DNA of 64,000 bases from Lycocorax pyrrhopterus obiensis (taxonomy: Eukaryota > Chordata > Aves > Passeriformes > Paradisaeidae): contig JACSVZ010000015.1 in assembly GCA_014706295.1 (NCBI GenBank), forward strand, positions 57,843,535 to 57,907,534, read 5' to 3'. Position 1 is the first letter of the stretch. Each line of letters opens with the position of its first letter. The position numbers and the translations under genes are program-made. Below are positions 24,401-34,595 of this stretch, one piece after another. The notes below the pieces were generated by a model. It saw nothing but the letters and a program-made list of their open reading frames with translations. It was not told the origin of the DNA and did not search any database.

Positions 24401-27400
24401 AGAGAGGCTCTTGCATGACCTCAGTGCCAGGGAACAGTCTGTAGTGGGTTGATTGACAGATGCTAGAGGCTCATCAAAGCTGCTCTATCACTCCCCTCCT
24501 CAGATGGACATGGAAAAAATATAGCAAAAAATCTTGTGGGTCAAGACAAGGACAGGGAGAAATCACTCAGCAATTACTGTGATGGGCAAAACAGACTCGA
24601 CTTGGGGAAATAAATTTATTATCAAATCAGAGCAGAGTGAAGGCAAATAAAACCAAATCATAAAAGACCTTTCCCCACTCCTCCCTTTTTCTGGGGCTCA
24701 ACTTCATTCTCGCTTTCTCTACCTCCCCCCTCCGGCAGCACAGGGGGATGGGCAATGAGGCTGCATCAGTTCATCACACGTTGTCTCTGCTGCTTCATCC
24801 TCTTCAGGGCAGGACTCCTCACACTCTTCCCCTGGTCCTCTTGTCCAGTGTGTGGTCCCTCCCACAGGAGACAGTCCTGCACAAACTCCAGTGTGAGTCC
24901 TTCTCACACACCTCTCCAGTGTGTGTCCCTTCCACAGGGCACAGACCTTCGGGAGCAGACTGCTCCAGCACGAGTCCACCACGGGGCCATGAGCCCTGCC
25001 AGCAAATCTGCTCCACAAGGGATCCTCTCTCTTTCCACGGGTCCACAGATCCTTCCAGGAGCCTTCTGCAGGGTGGGCTCCTCACAGGGTCATGGCCTCC
25101 TTTGGTAATTCACCTGCTTTGGGGTTGGGATGCTCCATGGGCTGCAGTAGTGAAGACCTGCAGTGGGAGGCAACTCACCGTGGCACCTGGAGCTCCTCTT
25201 CCCCTCCTTCTTCACTGACCTCAGTGTTTCAGAGTGTGTCCTCACATATTGGGACTCCTCTCTTCCAGCTGCTGATGCATTGCAGATTTGTTCTCCCTTA
25301 AAAATGTTTTCCTGTAACCATTTTGTGGTGGGCTCAGCCTAGGCCAGGGTGAGTCCATCCTGGAGCCAGCTGGCCTTGGCTCTGTTGGACATGGAGAAAG
25401 CTTCCAGCAGCTTCTCACAGAAACCCCACTGGAGCTCCTCGTGCTACCAAAATCTGGCCAGGCAAACCCAGCACATGGTCAAAAGTGAATTCAATATATT
25501 CATACAGAGGTATGTCTCACTGAAGGACTGGTTTTGATAGATTGAACCAGAAAAATTGGCAGGCAACCTGGCCAAATTTTTTCCGTTCTCAAAGCCTGAT
25601 GAAAAGCAGAACTCTTGAAAATGTTGATGGTTTACCAGAAATAAATAAATTAAAAAAAAAAAGAAATAAAAAAGAGAAAAACAAAAAGAAATTCAATTTT
25701 GGGTGATCTACAACATTTCCAGCTCAGTTTAGGGATGGCTGGCATAATTAGGTTATAGTTTGAGAGGAAGACTTTTAGAACTGAAAATTGTAGGGTTTTT
25801 TCATTTGGAAAATGTTGAAGGAGGATGTTTTAACAACTTTGAAACTGCTAGAAATATTTCAAAATGAGAAATATGAAAATTGATCCCTTCCAGCAGAGCT
25901 TCAGTTTGATGAATAGATACTATCAGCTGAAAAACATTGCATCAAAGCATTTCTAGCCAATTCTAATTTAAGTTTTTCACTGCAAGACATTTTTCAAGCC
26001 TTCAAATAACTTGTTGTCTCCTTTCAACACCTACTCCTGTACTTCAACTTTCTCTAAGCTGTTTCTCTGTATTTCTATTAAAATACTTCAAAGTTGAAAA
26101 AGCTCCTAAAATCTTCTCAGAAAATATATTTTTTATAGTCATAAAATAATCCCATGAAACATCTAAAGTGTCAAGAGCAAAGATAAGGAACTAATTCTCC
26201 AAACAGTTGCAGTCTCAATTTTTGCTATTTTATTAATGAATTAAACAACTTTGAATTTCATAATGCAACAAATACATGAAATATTTGAATTGCAAAAAAA
26301 ATTGACCAAAAAATAGTTCAATACAAAAAACGATTTAGTTACATGTGTTGCCACAATTGCTAAAAAGCAGTTAGTATGCCATAAAAATTGACATAAAAAG
26401 CAAATTGTTTCATGTCCTTCCTTCTGTCAGTCACTCAATGGAGCAATTATGAGAGATTTGTGGTTGTGTGAAGACTGAAATCACCTGAAAAGCAGTCAAA
26501 CTGTTTGCGTGTTAGGCTGGATATGTCTCTTATATTAACTTTTTATAGGAAGTTTGGTTAAAGAATGTAAAACATTAAGAGACAGTTCTGCAGACTTGGA
26601 GCTTCTTCACATCCCTGCCAAGGAAACCTGGTTGGGAAGAAAAATGGGTACTGAAGGATGGATTTGTCATCAGACCAGGGCTGCACTTCACATACGTAAG
26701 TATCATTTAAAGATATAGAACCGGTGACAAATTGAAAGACTGCCTAAGTTTTTAGGGGCAGAAGGAGAAATAGACACTCTGCTGGAACAGCATTAATTGT
26801 CAGCATTGTGAATGTTGTCACTGGTCTCTGGTCCAAAAGAAAACAAAAACCATCTTGAACTACTCTCTGAACTGGTAATTGCAGCTTGTCTGCAATGATT
26901 TAGATTTGCACAGAACAGGACATCCTTTTGAATATCCAGAAATGTTACAGGATTATGTATTTCCCATTCTTATTCTCATGCTTGGTATACCCAGGAATGT
27001 CAAGAAGATCTTTTTTCTCACACCATCTCCTTCTGGTCAGTGGGACATCTTCCAACGGCTTCAATGGAGCGACCATTTCACTCCTGGTGAACTCCCCTTA
27101 CTGTCCTTACTGTCCTTTACTCTGTCCTTAATGTCATATTCCTAGTTTTGATAAAATTTAATAACTGAAAGTATCCTGTTTCCTCATGGTCTTATATTTA
27201 AAACTACTCTCTCAAGATATGGAATTTTGGACAATTTTATATTTCTCATTTAAGAAAGGCATGTCTATTGAGAAGCCCCAAAAATTCTCTGTATTTTTAT
27301 AAATATCCTCTGATACATTTCTACCATAAAAGTCTCCTTGATAGCCAGTATTTTGTATCAGGCGTGTACTTCAGAAAAATCCCCATGTGCTGGTGTTTTC

Positions 27401-30400
27401 TTTTTTTTTCTTTTCTGGATGCTGGGTAATGTCTTGACCAATGGTTTTCGCACTATCATTTCCAAAAATTTTTTGTTTGGAACTTGCCTCAGAATAGTTC
27501 TGCCCATGAATCCATTTGCAAAAAAATGCACACTGGCAGACTTCCATTTCAAAACCAAATTAAGGTCACTTACATTTTAGACATCATACACCTCTTGAGG
27601 CTGAACTTTGAAAAAACATGCTCCACAAACCCATGGTCTCGACTGGAGACAGAAACACCCCATAGTGCTGTGATGTAGATGCCCAGGTGAATGAGGGTCA
27701 GGCACATCTGATGTGAACCACACTAAAGAGAATGGATTCTTGCCAGAGAAGTGGGGGTGAAAGGAGAATTTGGGAAAAGGAGGGATTCTAATATTTTTTG
27801 ACACATTTCTTTGTCTATATCTGATCTTGGTTCTCTCAAATATTTAAAGCTCAATGTTTGCAACCTGTCTTCAAACATATTTTTCTTTACCTTTTAATTT
27901 GTTTGCTTGTTCATCAAACCATAAGGAACTTCACCCTTTCCATAATAAAGGAACTCTTGTGTATGTAATACCAGGATTCAGCTCAACCAGATAAATTAAT
28001 GTCTCTGATTTTCTAGGATTCGAAGGGAAGCAGGGCGCTTATAAATTATAAAAGGTGTAGGGCCAATACATCTCTCTTATCCCCATGAAGATGAACTAGT
28101 TGGTACAACCCATCATTTCTGCTGTTCGGTTTCCCTAGGGGAAATTTTAAGCACATAAAATGTTGCTGATATTAACTTTTACTCTGCATTAGCAGATCTT
28201 CCACAATTACCTCTGTCTCATCCAAATCCCTTCAGATGGGGACGTGATGCTCTAGCTTGCCTCAGAAAGTGGCAGCTGCAGAGTCTTGTATTTTCTCTCT
28301 TAATGTGAACCTGTCAAAACACCTGACTCAGATATCAAATGGCAAAAAAAGCCCTTCACTTAAAAGCGTAGGTGCGACCTCCTCTCCTGCTCTCGTGGAG
28401 CAGCATCCTTTGAAGATCTTCCTCAAACCTTTACTCTGGCCTTATTGTGATTGTGTTCCCTCCCTGCTAATTCATTCTGGTGTCTGAATTTGTCCCACAC
28501 AGCCACCACCATCTTCTGGCTGGCAGATCATTTCTTAATGCCAGCAGAGCTCTATGGTAGCTTGTTTCCTGACAGGAAGGGAATCAAATGAAGTCAGGTA
28601 TCACTGTGATTTACTACATGGTCACAGCACACAGAATAATTAATCTCTTGTCAAAATCAATTTATCTACAATATAGTAGAGATGATGGCTCCCACTTTTT
28701 CCTGGCTGGGTCTTTTTTTTTTTTTTGGTTGCAATGTAGGAAGAAAAAGATGTTGCACATTGTCCTCTCAGCTGTAACACTCCACATGTAAATTAGCGGT
28801 CTTCACTTCCAAGGCTTTTTCTGGCTGACATGGTTGTTGGCCCTCACTTAATCTCAACAGGAGGGACCCTCTGCTTGACCCACACCTGCCCATTTAGCTT
28901 TTCATTAAACAAAAAACCCCCAGCCTTAGGCTTGGCTCCATGCAGTTCTCACACTTGTGAGGAACTCTTTGAGTCTACAAGAAGCCCTCATGATCCTCTT
29001 TCAGGTGAGACAAGGAAATGAGAACACATCATAAGATCACTGGACTGCTGTTCACCGTAAGCCTACCATAAACTGTAAGGAGGTTCATGCATCTCAAGTG
29101 TCATCTTTGAATTGTCATGGTTATGTTTATTCTTACCCAGCATTATATAACAAACATCTCACACATATGACAGAACCCAGGAAAACACTATGTCTCTTCA
29201 TCATTACAGATTTGTCCTCCAGATGGTATAAATCTTTCTGTATTTTCCCCCTGTATTTCTTTGCGAAATGTGTATAGAGGAAGATTCTTTTGTAAACCCC
29301 TTGTTCTTACTGTGTATTGCTGCTGTCTGCATTGTTGTGACTGCCTTCACATTTGCTGTGGATAAATCTGGTCTCAGTGGTATGTTTACCCCTCTGTTTT
29401 TCCTTAACACTGCTAAATCAGATTCATTTCTGGGTTTCACAGCTTGTTGGCACTGATTTTGTAAGTTATGTTTTTCGGTAACCCTGCACTTTATACCTAC
29501 CAAGCTTTATTTCTCTAATAGCAACATTGATCTAACCAGGTGATGAACTGTATGGTAAATAACTTGATCGGTCTGTTAACTGTTAAAATGTTTATTTTAG
29601 CAGAGATACTCAGTTTCATTTCACTGTAACAGAATGCTCACTTGTTTCACACAGCAGTTACTTTATCATGAAGTAAAATGTCCCTTTCTTGTATGACAGT
29701 CCTACACTGATTGCAGTAGCCTTCACATTTGTTGAAGCCATTTCTTGTGCCCTTCATGCTTTCTTTGGCACAGCTGAGAAGAATTTACAAGCACTCTATG
29801 GGGCAAATCTGTTCTTCCCCCTCCCCAAAATACATCCAGGCAGTGTAAGCGTAGTCACAGCTTGCACTGTTTGTGGATGTGGATGTGCGTGCACTGTGTG
29901 CATGAACACAGGCGTGTTCAGAGGAACCAGGACTAAATGTAAACCATCAGCTGCCATTCAGAAGGTTGAGAGCTGTCAGGGAAGCTTCTGACAGCCAACA
30001 GGAGGCTCATGACAGCTATAGCAGGAGGACAAAAGACACTGCTCTTGGTGGGAGAGTGACTACAGGGATTACAGCCTGTGTTACAGACTGGCCATGTGCA
30101 GGATGCTCCATTGTGTTCTTACTCCCTCTGTACTTCCATAGCAAACTGTCAGTCAGGGGTAGGGTTAAAAACTTGGTAGGTTAAACTGTTATGTTAATAA
30201 AATAACCGTGAGTAGAATATTTAGATTAATAACAAATGATCCCCTAGAAGCTGATGCTCTTTGCTTGGTCAACTTTCAAAAATCAATTGTCTGACAAGCA
30301 AAGGAGCAAGAGTAAACATAACTCTCAGGATATTCTCTATCCACTCTAGTGGGCTAAAATGTGCCCTCCTGCCAGGGAAGCAGCTGGGTTTCCAGCTCTG

Positions 30401-33400
30401 TAATAAACATTTGTCACCCATGGGAACTGATAATGAGAGAGGAAAGTTTTGCATGACCAGCAGGCCTAAAAAAAGGCAAAGACAGCACAAAGTACCCACC
30501 ATTTGCAGAGGACATAAAATGAATTTTAAACATGTGTCCCTAGAGCAGAATGTCCCAACTCCTCTCATTATGCTGTATGCAATTGGCTTAATCTTCAGAA
30601 ATGCTCACAACTGGGACCTTTGACGTGCTCGGTTCCATTGAAAATGAGGAGGGATGCTTAGCTGGAAAAAATTAATTAGAGTCCTTTATTAATGAGATAA
30701 CCTGAGCCAAGATAGCAGTATAACCACACTGCACATATGAGTTTGGGACAGTTATAGAAAATTAATAATTTACTAAGTTTAGAGATAAATTTTATTATGT
30801 GAAATCCTGCACACACAGCTCCCATTTATTTTCCACCTGAACTCTTATAATTGATATCTTAATTATTTTGCCCAAACGTACTGGAGGTGTAAAATAAAAA
30901 CAAAGCAGCTGCACATCTAATTGAGCATTTTGCCAAAAATGCTCTAACTTTCAGAAGAAAGCACACAGTTATCTAATCATCCAAAGGTACCATAAACGCA
31001 AACAGCTTCCTAATCTTTTCACTTGAGCATTCCCCTGAGACGAGTGAATTAATAGTTCTCGTAATTACTGCGGCAGAAAATATAACAACAGATGTCTATA
31101 TTCACTTGTCTAAAGTTCTTAGAAATTTAAAAAATTATCTGTCTCACAAAGATTATTTGCTATGAGTTCTGTAGATTAATTATTCATTACACTAAATATG
31201 ATTGCCCCTTCTTGACCCAAGTAGTGAGCAGTAATTGAGGGTCCTAAGGTGTTGGTGCTGTCACTGAGAGGAAAAACTGTTGAAAAATCAGTCGTTTCTT
31301 TGATCTAATCCTGTCTGTCCTCTCATTGGCAGGAAACCTGAATATCTTCCCTTTCTGCTTTGTTGCTTCATTTTGTTATACTCTGCCTTCCCAGAGCTAT
31401 ACTCACCATGTTTTGTTCTGTATCTCCGGCTTCCTCTTCTTTGTGTTTGTTTGTGTTATCTTTTTTATGCTTCTTTCTCCTATCTACACATCTACATCAA
31501 AAAAAATAATCACTGCCCAGCCTCTCTGCTTCGCTCTGAAACTTCTTGTGTCATGGGGTCAATATTGCCTCATATTTTGCTTTGAGCCTGTGTTAGGGTG
31601 ATGCATCTTCTGCCTCAAGTAGCTGGTTCCTCTAAGAAGCTTGGCTGCTTTTCATGGTCTAGCTGAACAGAAAGCTATCATCACACTCACTAACATAACC
31701 ACATCAATGCAGTTCTAGATGCATTTCACAGTGTTTTCAACTTCCAGAACATGTTTTTATTCTTGTATTAAATAGAAATAGTCTGCTTTCCTTTTTACCA
31801 TCTACTCTTCTACTTTCTGAAAGGTTGCTTGCACCACTCTTTCCTTTCCAAATATGTGTCTCCTCAATGTTTGCAGAATCACAGAATATTATGAGTTGAA
31901 GGGACCCACAAGGATCATCTAGCCCAACTCCTGGCCCTGCACAGGACCATCCCCAAGAATCAAATGATGTGCCTGAGAGCATTTTTCAAATGCTTCTTGA
32001 GCTCTGTCAGGCTTGGTACCATCTAGACTTCTTTCCTTTAGTGACATCTCATTAGTGATTTTTGCCTATGTGACCTTTGTGACACTTTTAGGCATCTTTT
32101 TGGGATGAGGAAGACTGAATGAACCTAACATTTCTACCTGTAATGAAGAGGATCTATGGTTGTTCAACACTCTGGGCAACATTAGCTTTACCCCCAGAGA
32201 TGACAAGGAACTCTGTGTCCATTTGAAGAGGAGACACGGCATGGCTCACCTTTCAGTGACACCACTTCTCTCAGCCTAAACCATAATTAGAATCCTTCTG
32301 CTCATAAAATTGACGCAAGTCATGTTTATATCTTATCTACCCAAGTGTTTACATATTAAAATATTGTCAATTGTCAACAATGACAGCATGTCTGTTCCTC
32401 CTCTGGAGACAGAGTATTAATATACGTTCATTAGCAGTGTTATTAATGACACAATGCTCAATATACTGTGCATCTCAATAAAGTTGACACCCACCATCTA
32501 ATATTGGTTTCCTTTTAAGGAGGAAAAAGTGAGATTCAGGAATGCAGCTGAGATGTGGTACCCAGTGGTTCCAGCTCCTGGTCTGTTAACTACATTTTTT
32601 TCCTAATCCAACAATTGTAAGGTAGTTAGGGTTTACAAATGGAAACCTGAGAGGATAGCTGGCTTTCAAGAACTGTTTAAAAAGAAGCCCCTCTTATTAT
32701 ACACAATGCAATATTGAGCCAAGTGTTGAAGATTCACATTTTCTAAACAGCAAATCTTGGTTTACCTCGTGGAATGTTTTGTGTCCTTCATATCCCACCT
32801 GTTTATACAACAACTCTGCAGAGTCCAGTTTTCCAGGCTCCATAGGGCAATGCTATTTTCATTCAATCTTCTACCATTCAGACCATGAAGACTAACACAG
32901 TGCATGATCAGAATATTCATGATCTGTGCTGTGGGAGAGGCTGCAGCCCCCTCGCCCCGCTCGCCTTGCTGCCCTGCCCCGGTGGCTGGGTAGGGCTGGG
33001 CTGAGTAGGGCAGGGTCAGACAACAGCGATTTTAATCTCAGATACTACAAATAACCCGAGATTTGTGGTAAAATCTGTGGGTATTGAAAGAAAAGAAAAC
33101 AACAACAAAAAGCCTGTCAGCTGTGGCGGCAGCAACAGCGCAGCTGGGGCACACGCTGAGAACCTGCTGCTTTACATGACCCGGTGTTAATTTATTTAAT
33201 TTGCACTGTTACACTTGGCATTTGCTGGCCATAATGCAAGCTGTTCATCTGCATTTATGGACAGACAGTAGAGGTTATCAATCCCTTATGGTAGAAATGA
33301 AACACAGAATTTCGACTGATTTTCAAGCCCTATCCTAAAAATAAGTGCCAAGGAAAGCAAGGTGTCCAGAGAGCACTGTACAGGATGGTGCAAAAGTGCA

Positions 33401-34574
33401 GAGTCGGTTCCAAAAGGTATAGAAAATCCAGAAATCAGGGACCAAAGACACAACTATTACGACTCAAAATCTTAGTTTCAATATGACAATTTTTCTGGCT
33501 TCGGAATGTTTAAATTAACCCGGATTTTCTCCTTCCACCCTCCTCAAATTTTCCTAGGCAAGTGTCCTGGGCCGGACCGAAGTTCTGCCCTGACTCCACA
33601 GGTTCCCACCGGCTGTCAGACAGCTCTCCTGCCGCCCCCAGCGATGAGCGGAGAGGATGCAAAATACTCAAACCCCACTCAGAAAGAGGAGACTGCGAGC
33701 CGGGACTTGGCGAACTGCGCCCCGAGCCTCGGCTACGCCCCGAGCCTTGCCGGCTGCCCGCACTCCCCGCCGCCCAACCTGTTGCCCGGACCCCCAGCGC
33801 CACACGCCAAACGCAGAGGGACGGCCGGGGACACGAGAGAGAGCGAGGGAGCGCATTCCACGCGTGGCGCGCCCGGAGCACGGAACCGCTGCCCACCCGT
33901 GACAAGAGCATCGAACGCAGCCCTCTGCCCCGCTCCCCTCCCGCACGGCCCCGCAAACACATGCAGCAGCAGCCCGGGGCCGGGCTTTCCATAGAGAGAA
34001 ACTCCCGCCGTGGGGAAAACCTTGCCGGAGCGGAGGGTGGCAAACGAGCGAGCTGCGGGGGTACGGGGCCGTCTCCGGCGGCGGGGCTCCAGCCGGCTGC
34101 GATTTCCGTCCCCTCGGCACCTGTCCGTGCTCCCCGTCCCCACGCCCGCACCCTCGCCCTCTGCCCCACGTTTCCCCGCAGCGCCGGTCCCCGCCCCAGC
34201 GGTCCCGGCGCTCCGCTCAGCGCTCCTCGGCAGCCTCGGCGGGCTGCGAGAGGGAGCGGATTTTAAAGCGGGCTGCGTGCCTGCCCACCCCCCCCCCCCT
34301 CCGCCCCCTCCGCACGCAGGGAAAGCAAAGGAAAAAGTTGCGCTCTCCGGCCGCCCACGCCTCGCTGTCCGCCCCGCGGCGGCGGCAGGACGAGCCCGGC
34401 GGCGGCGGGGCGGGGGTCGGTACCTGTGCCGCCGATGCCCTGCCGGGCGCCCTCCAAGGGGAAGATGCCGGCGCACTTCTCCCGCTCCACCTGCCCGCCC
34501 AGGCACAGCTCCGAGATGATCTGCAGCGCCTTGTGGCAGAGGCTGCCCACGCCGTCCTCCGCCGGGAAACTCAT
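334..34574 (-). CDS. SYT10: Synaptotagmin-10, complete coding span (7 coding exons)
   Basis: Spliced CDS: join of 34574-34424, 21799-21442, 15399-14835, 3778-3658, 3301-3130, 1630-1501 and 405-334 on the minus strand; 1569 nt, 522 residues plus TAG. SYT10 is a vesicle membrane calcium sensor of the SYT3/5/6/10 subgroup, known in mammals for activity-induced neuronal expression and calcium-triggered secretion. Seen here: N-terminal cysteines C13, C24 and C34, where the subgroup forms disulfide dimers; a membrane span at about residues 52-77 followed by C80 and C83, which are plausible palmitoylation sites; a linker; C2A at about 230-355; C2B at about 362-495; and the WHPL motif near the C-terminus. 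C2A ligands D261, D267, D319, D321 and D327 have the same spacing as in SYT1. C2B has D393, D399, D453 and D455, with E461 at the fifth position. All introns are GT-AG and phases join without a frameshift. The assignment to SYT10 rather than SYT3 or SYT6 rests on the linker sequence ([17 protein letters not shown]) and the C-terminal tail, compared from memory with mammalian SYT10. Confidence 0.97.
406..1500 (-). other. SYT10: SYT10 intron 6 (1095 bp)
   Basis: GT-AG intron with unique-looking AT-rich sequence. I see no repeat family or RNA gene in it. Confidence 0.9.
1501..1630 (-). CDS. SYT10: SYT10 exon 6: C2B end and WHPL motif (residues 456-499)
   Basis: 130 nt. Acceptor caattctcag has AG at 1632-1631; the donor is GAG/gtaaga with GT at 1500-1499. 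It reads [20 protein letters not shown] and continues through DHWNEML to THWHPLVE. The tryptophan-histidine-x-leucine motif is the conserved C-terminal C2B signature used in docking and endocytic sorting. The fifth C2B calcium position is glutamate (E461) rather than aspartate. Confidence 0.97.
1631..3129 (-). other. SYT10: SYT10 intron 5 (1499 bp)
   Basis: GT-AG intron; AT-rich, with no recognisable repeat or exon. Confidence 0.9.
3130..3301 (-). CDS. SYT10: SYT10 exon 5: C2B core with polybasic strand (residues 399-456)
   Basis: 172 nt. The acceptor (gtaactcag) has AG at 3303-3302 and the donor (CG/gtaagc) has GT at 3129-3128. It encodes [20 protein letters not shown], the polybasic beta-4 strand that in synaptotagmins binds PI(4,5)P2, AP-2 and SNAREs. 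It continues to ..SIAVMDYD with ligands D453 and D455. R456 is split by the next intron. Only a 356 bp intron separates it from exon 4. Confidence 0.98.
3302..3657 (-). other. SYT10: SYT10 intron 4 (356 bp)
   Basis: The shortest intron of the gene, separating the two exons that begin C2B; GT-AG. Nothing else is seen in it. Confidence 0.93.
3658..3778 (-). CDS. SYT10: SYT10 exon 4: start of C2B (residues 359-399)
   Basis: This short exon (121 nt) lies between acceptor tttctgtttcag (AG at 3780-3779) and donor G/gtgaat (GT at 3657-3656). It reads [10 protein letters not shown].., then the [11 protein letters not shown] strand, and ends ..MDITGAS plus the first base of D399. It supplies C2B calcium ligand D393 and half of D399. 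Phase 0 in and phase 1 out match the flanking exons exactly. Confidence 0.96.
11885..11965 (-). mobile_element. Ancient CR1-like 3' fragment
   Basis: The order of motifs, cagaatcattgggtt, then ..aaccatccagtctgatc, parallels the 3' end of old sauropsid CR1 elements read in reverse. Divergence is high and it may extend further right. This was recognised from memory only, so it is tentative. Confidence 0.35.
14712..14743 (-). repeat. Double poly(A) tract with AATAAA, about 100 nt inside intron 3
   Basis: On the plus strand two T runs are separated by AA. On the SYT10 strand this is an A-rich tract beginning with AATAAA (14743-14738), about 92 nt after the exon 3 donor. It could be a retroposon tail remnant or a simple expansion. 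Confidence 0.6.
14835..15399 (-). CDS. SYT10: SYT10 exon 3: linker end and complete C2A domain (residues 170-358)
   Basis: 565 nt. The acceptor AG is at 15401-15400, directly abutted by a GT-rich microsatellite. The donor (ACA/gtaagt) is at 14834-14833, phase 0. It opens [11 protein letters not shown], continues through the SYT10-type linker ([11 protein letters not shown]), and holds the whole C2A beta-sandwich. Calcium-binding aspartates are D261 and D267 (loop 1) and D319, D321 and D327 (loop 3). The spacings of 6, 52, 2 and 6 equal those of SYT1 D172/D178/D230/D232/D238. All five are present, so C2A should bind calcium. Confidence 0.98.
15411..15442 (-). repeat. Octanucleotide microsatellite (TGTGTGTC)4 at the SYT10 exon 3 acceptor
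   Basis: Four perfect 8 bp units (gacacaca on the plus strand), with a degenerate unit continuing to the AG at 15401-15400. On the transcribed strand this GT-rich repeat occupies the polypyrimidine-tract position of exon 3. Confidence 0.92.
17394..17475 (-). mobile_element. CR1 LINE 3' fragment
   Basis: Starts with the CR1 terminal motif cacagaatcatagaat, then the conserved aaggaccttaaggatcaccc and a C-rich stretch. It is truncated after about 80 bp, as usual for 5'-truncated CR1. Orientation is minus, the same as SYT10, inside intron 2. Confidence 0.85.
19837..19871. repeat. 15 bp direct repeat, 20 bp period
   Basis: The motif ttcaagtccatttgc occurs at 19837-19851 and again at 19857-19871, consistent with a local tandem duplication. 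Confidence 0.85.
20447..20553 (+). repeat. T/G-rich low-complexity tract
   Basis: About 100 bp composed almost only of T and G, with many GG and GGGG runs and a T15 run. It is A/C-rich on the SYT10 strand. Confidence 0.85.
21442..21799 (-). CDS. SYT10: SYT10 exon 2: transmembrane segment and linker (residues 51-170)
   Basis: The acceptor (ctccttgcag) is at 21801-21800 and the donor (AG/gtaagt) at 21441-21440; 358 nt. It begins in phase 1, completing D51. The first 27 residues form a hydrophobic span running from [17 protein letters not shown] into [11 protein letters not shown]. Basic and cysteine residues then mark the cytosolic face. The rest is the low-complexity Ser/Glu/Lys linker that leads to the C2 domains and ends ..[12 protein letters not shown], with R170 split across the next intron. 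Confidence 0.96.
22721..22756. repeat. Perfect 18 bp tandem duplication
   Basis: The unit tagatagcagtatctaaa is repeated twice head to tail without mismatch, implying a recent duplication. Confidence 0.92.
24440..25475 (-). mobile_element. Solo LTR of an avian endogenous retrovirus, sense to SYT10 intron 1
   Basis: On the minus strand it begins TGTGCTGGGTTTGCCTGG (from 25475) and ends ..GGGTTGATTG read on plus at 24440, giving TG..CA termini and 1036 bp. Minus-strand landmarks I recognise from abundant avian LTR copies are a Leu/Ser-rich GC-rich middle with degenerate repeats, an AATAAA at 24620-24615, the stretch gtcgagtctgttttgcccat, and a 3' part with ggagtgatagagcagctttg. No PBS or internal gene follows, so it is a solo LTR. 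Flanking pentamers (cagtc and tggtc) are not identical, so the target duplication is decayed or the ends are slightly misplaced. ERVL-like assignment is from memory and uncertain. Confidence 0.85.
25645..25692 (+). repeat. A-rich low-complexity tract
   Basis: Runs of A interrupted by G, T and C, such as aaataaataaatt followed by an A11 run. No attached element was recognised. Confidence 0.75.
27094..27130 (+). repeat. Degenerate 9 bp tandem repeat
   Basis: The unit cttactgtc is repeated with slight variation (cttactgtccttactgtc, then ctttactctgtcctta). Confidence 0.7.
31874..32030 (-). mobile_element. CR1 LINE 3' fragment
   Basis: Begins cagaatcacagaatattatg and continues with agttgaagggacccacaagg, then tcctggccctgcacaggac and tgcctgagagcat. 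These are typical of a CR1 subfamily in reverse orientation. It lies in SYT10 intron 1, in the same orientation as the gene. Confidence 0.9.
32935..33010. other. Isolated GC-rich, G-run patch in intron 1
   Basis: C-rich then G-rich sequence (ccccctcgccccgctcgcc, then gggtagggctgggctg), about 550 bp from the CpG island and separated from it by AT-rich DNA. It could form a G-quadruplex or be an enhancer. The function is unknown. Confidence 0.4.
34424..34574 (-). CDS. SYT10: SYT10 exon 1, coding part (residues 1-50)
   Basis: It encodes the short lumenal or extracellular N-terminus starting [10 protein letters not shown] and ending ..RQGIGGT plus the first base of D51. Cysteines 13, 24 and 34 match the conserved N-terminal cysteine motif of the SYT3/5/6/10 group. 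The start ATG (34574-34572) has A at -3 and A at +4. The donor is GT at 34423-34422 and the exon ends in phase 1 (151 nt). The exon lies inside a CpG island. Upstream in-leader ATGs exist (see the uORF entry), but this start is the one matching the family N-terminus. Confidence 0.95.
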
Positions 34575-34595
34575 CTTGCGCTCCGGCCGCCGCCG

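Larger units (their letters stand above)
21800..34423 (-). other. SYT10: SYT10 intron 1 (12.6 kb)
   Basis: The largest intron. It holds a sense-oriented solo LTR (24440-25475), a CR1 fragment (31874-32030), an 18 bp tandem duplication (22721-22756), an A-rich tract (about 25645-25692), a GC-rich patch at about 32935-33010, and the downstream half of the promoter CpG island. Parts of 30660-33300 read like conserved noncoding DNA. Confidence 0.9.

Noticed and set aside
24719..25301. Overlapping frames of 60-156 codons on both strands.
   Set aside because: They lie within the GC-rich middle of the solo LTR, which is noncoding; they reflect its composition and internal degenerate repeats.
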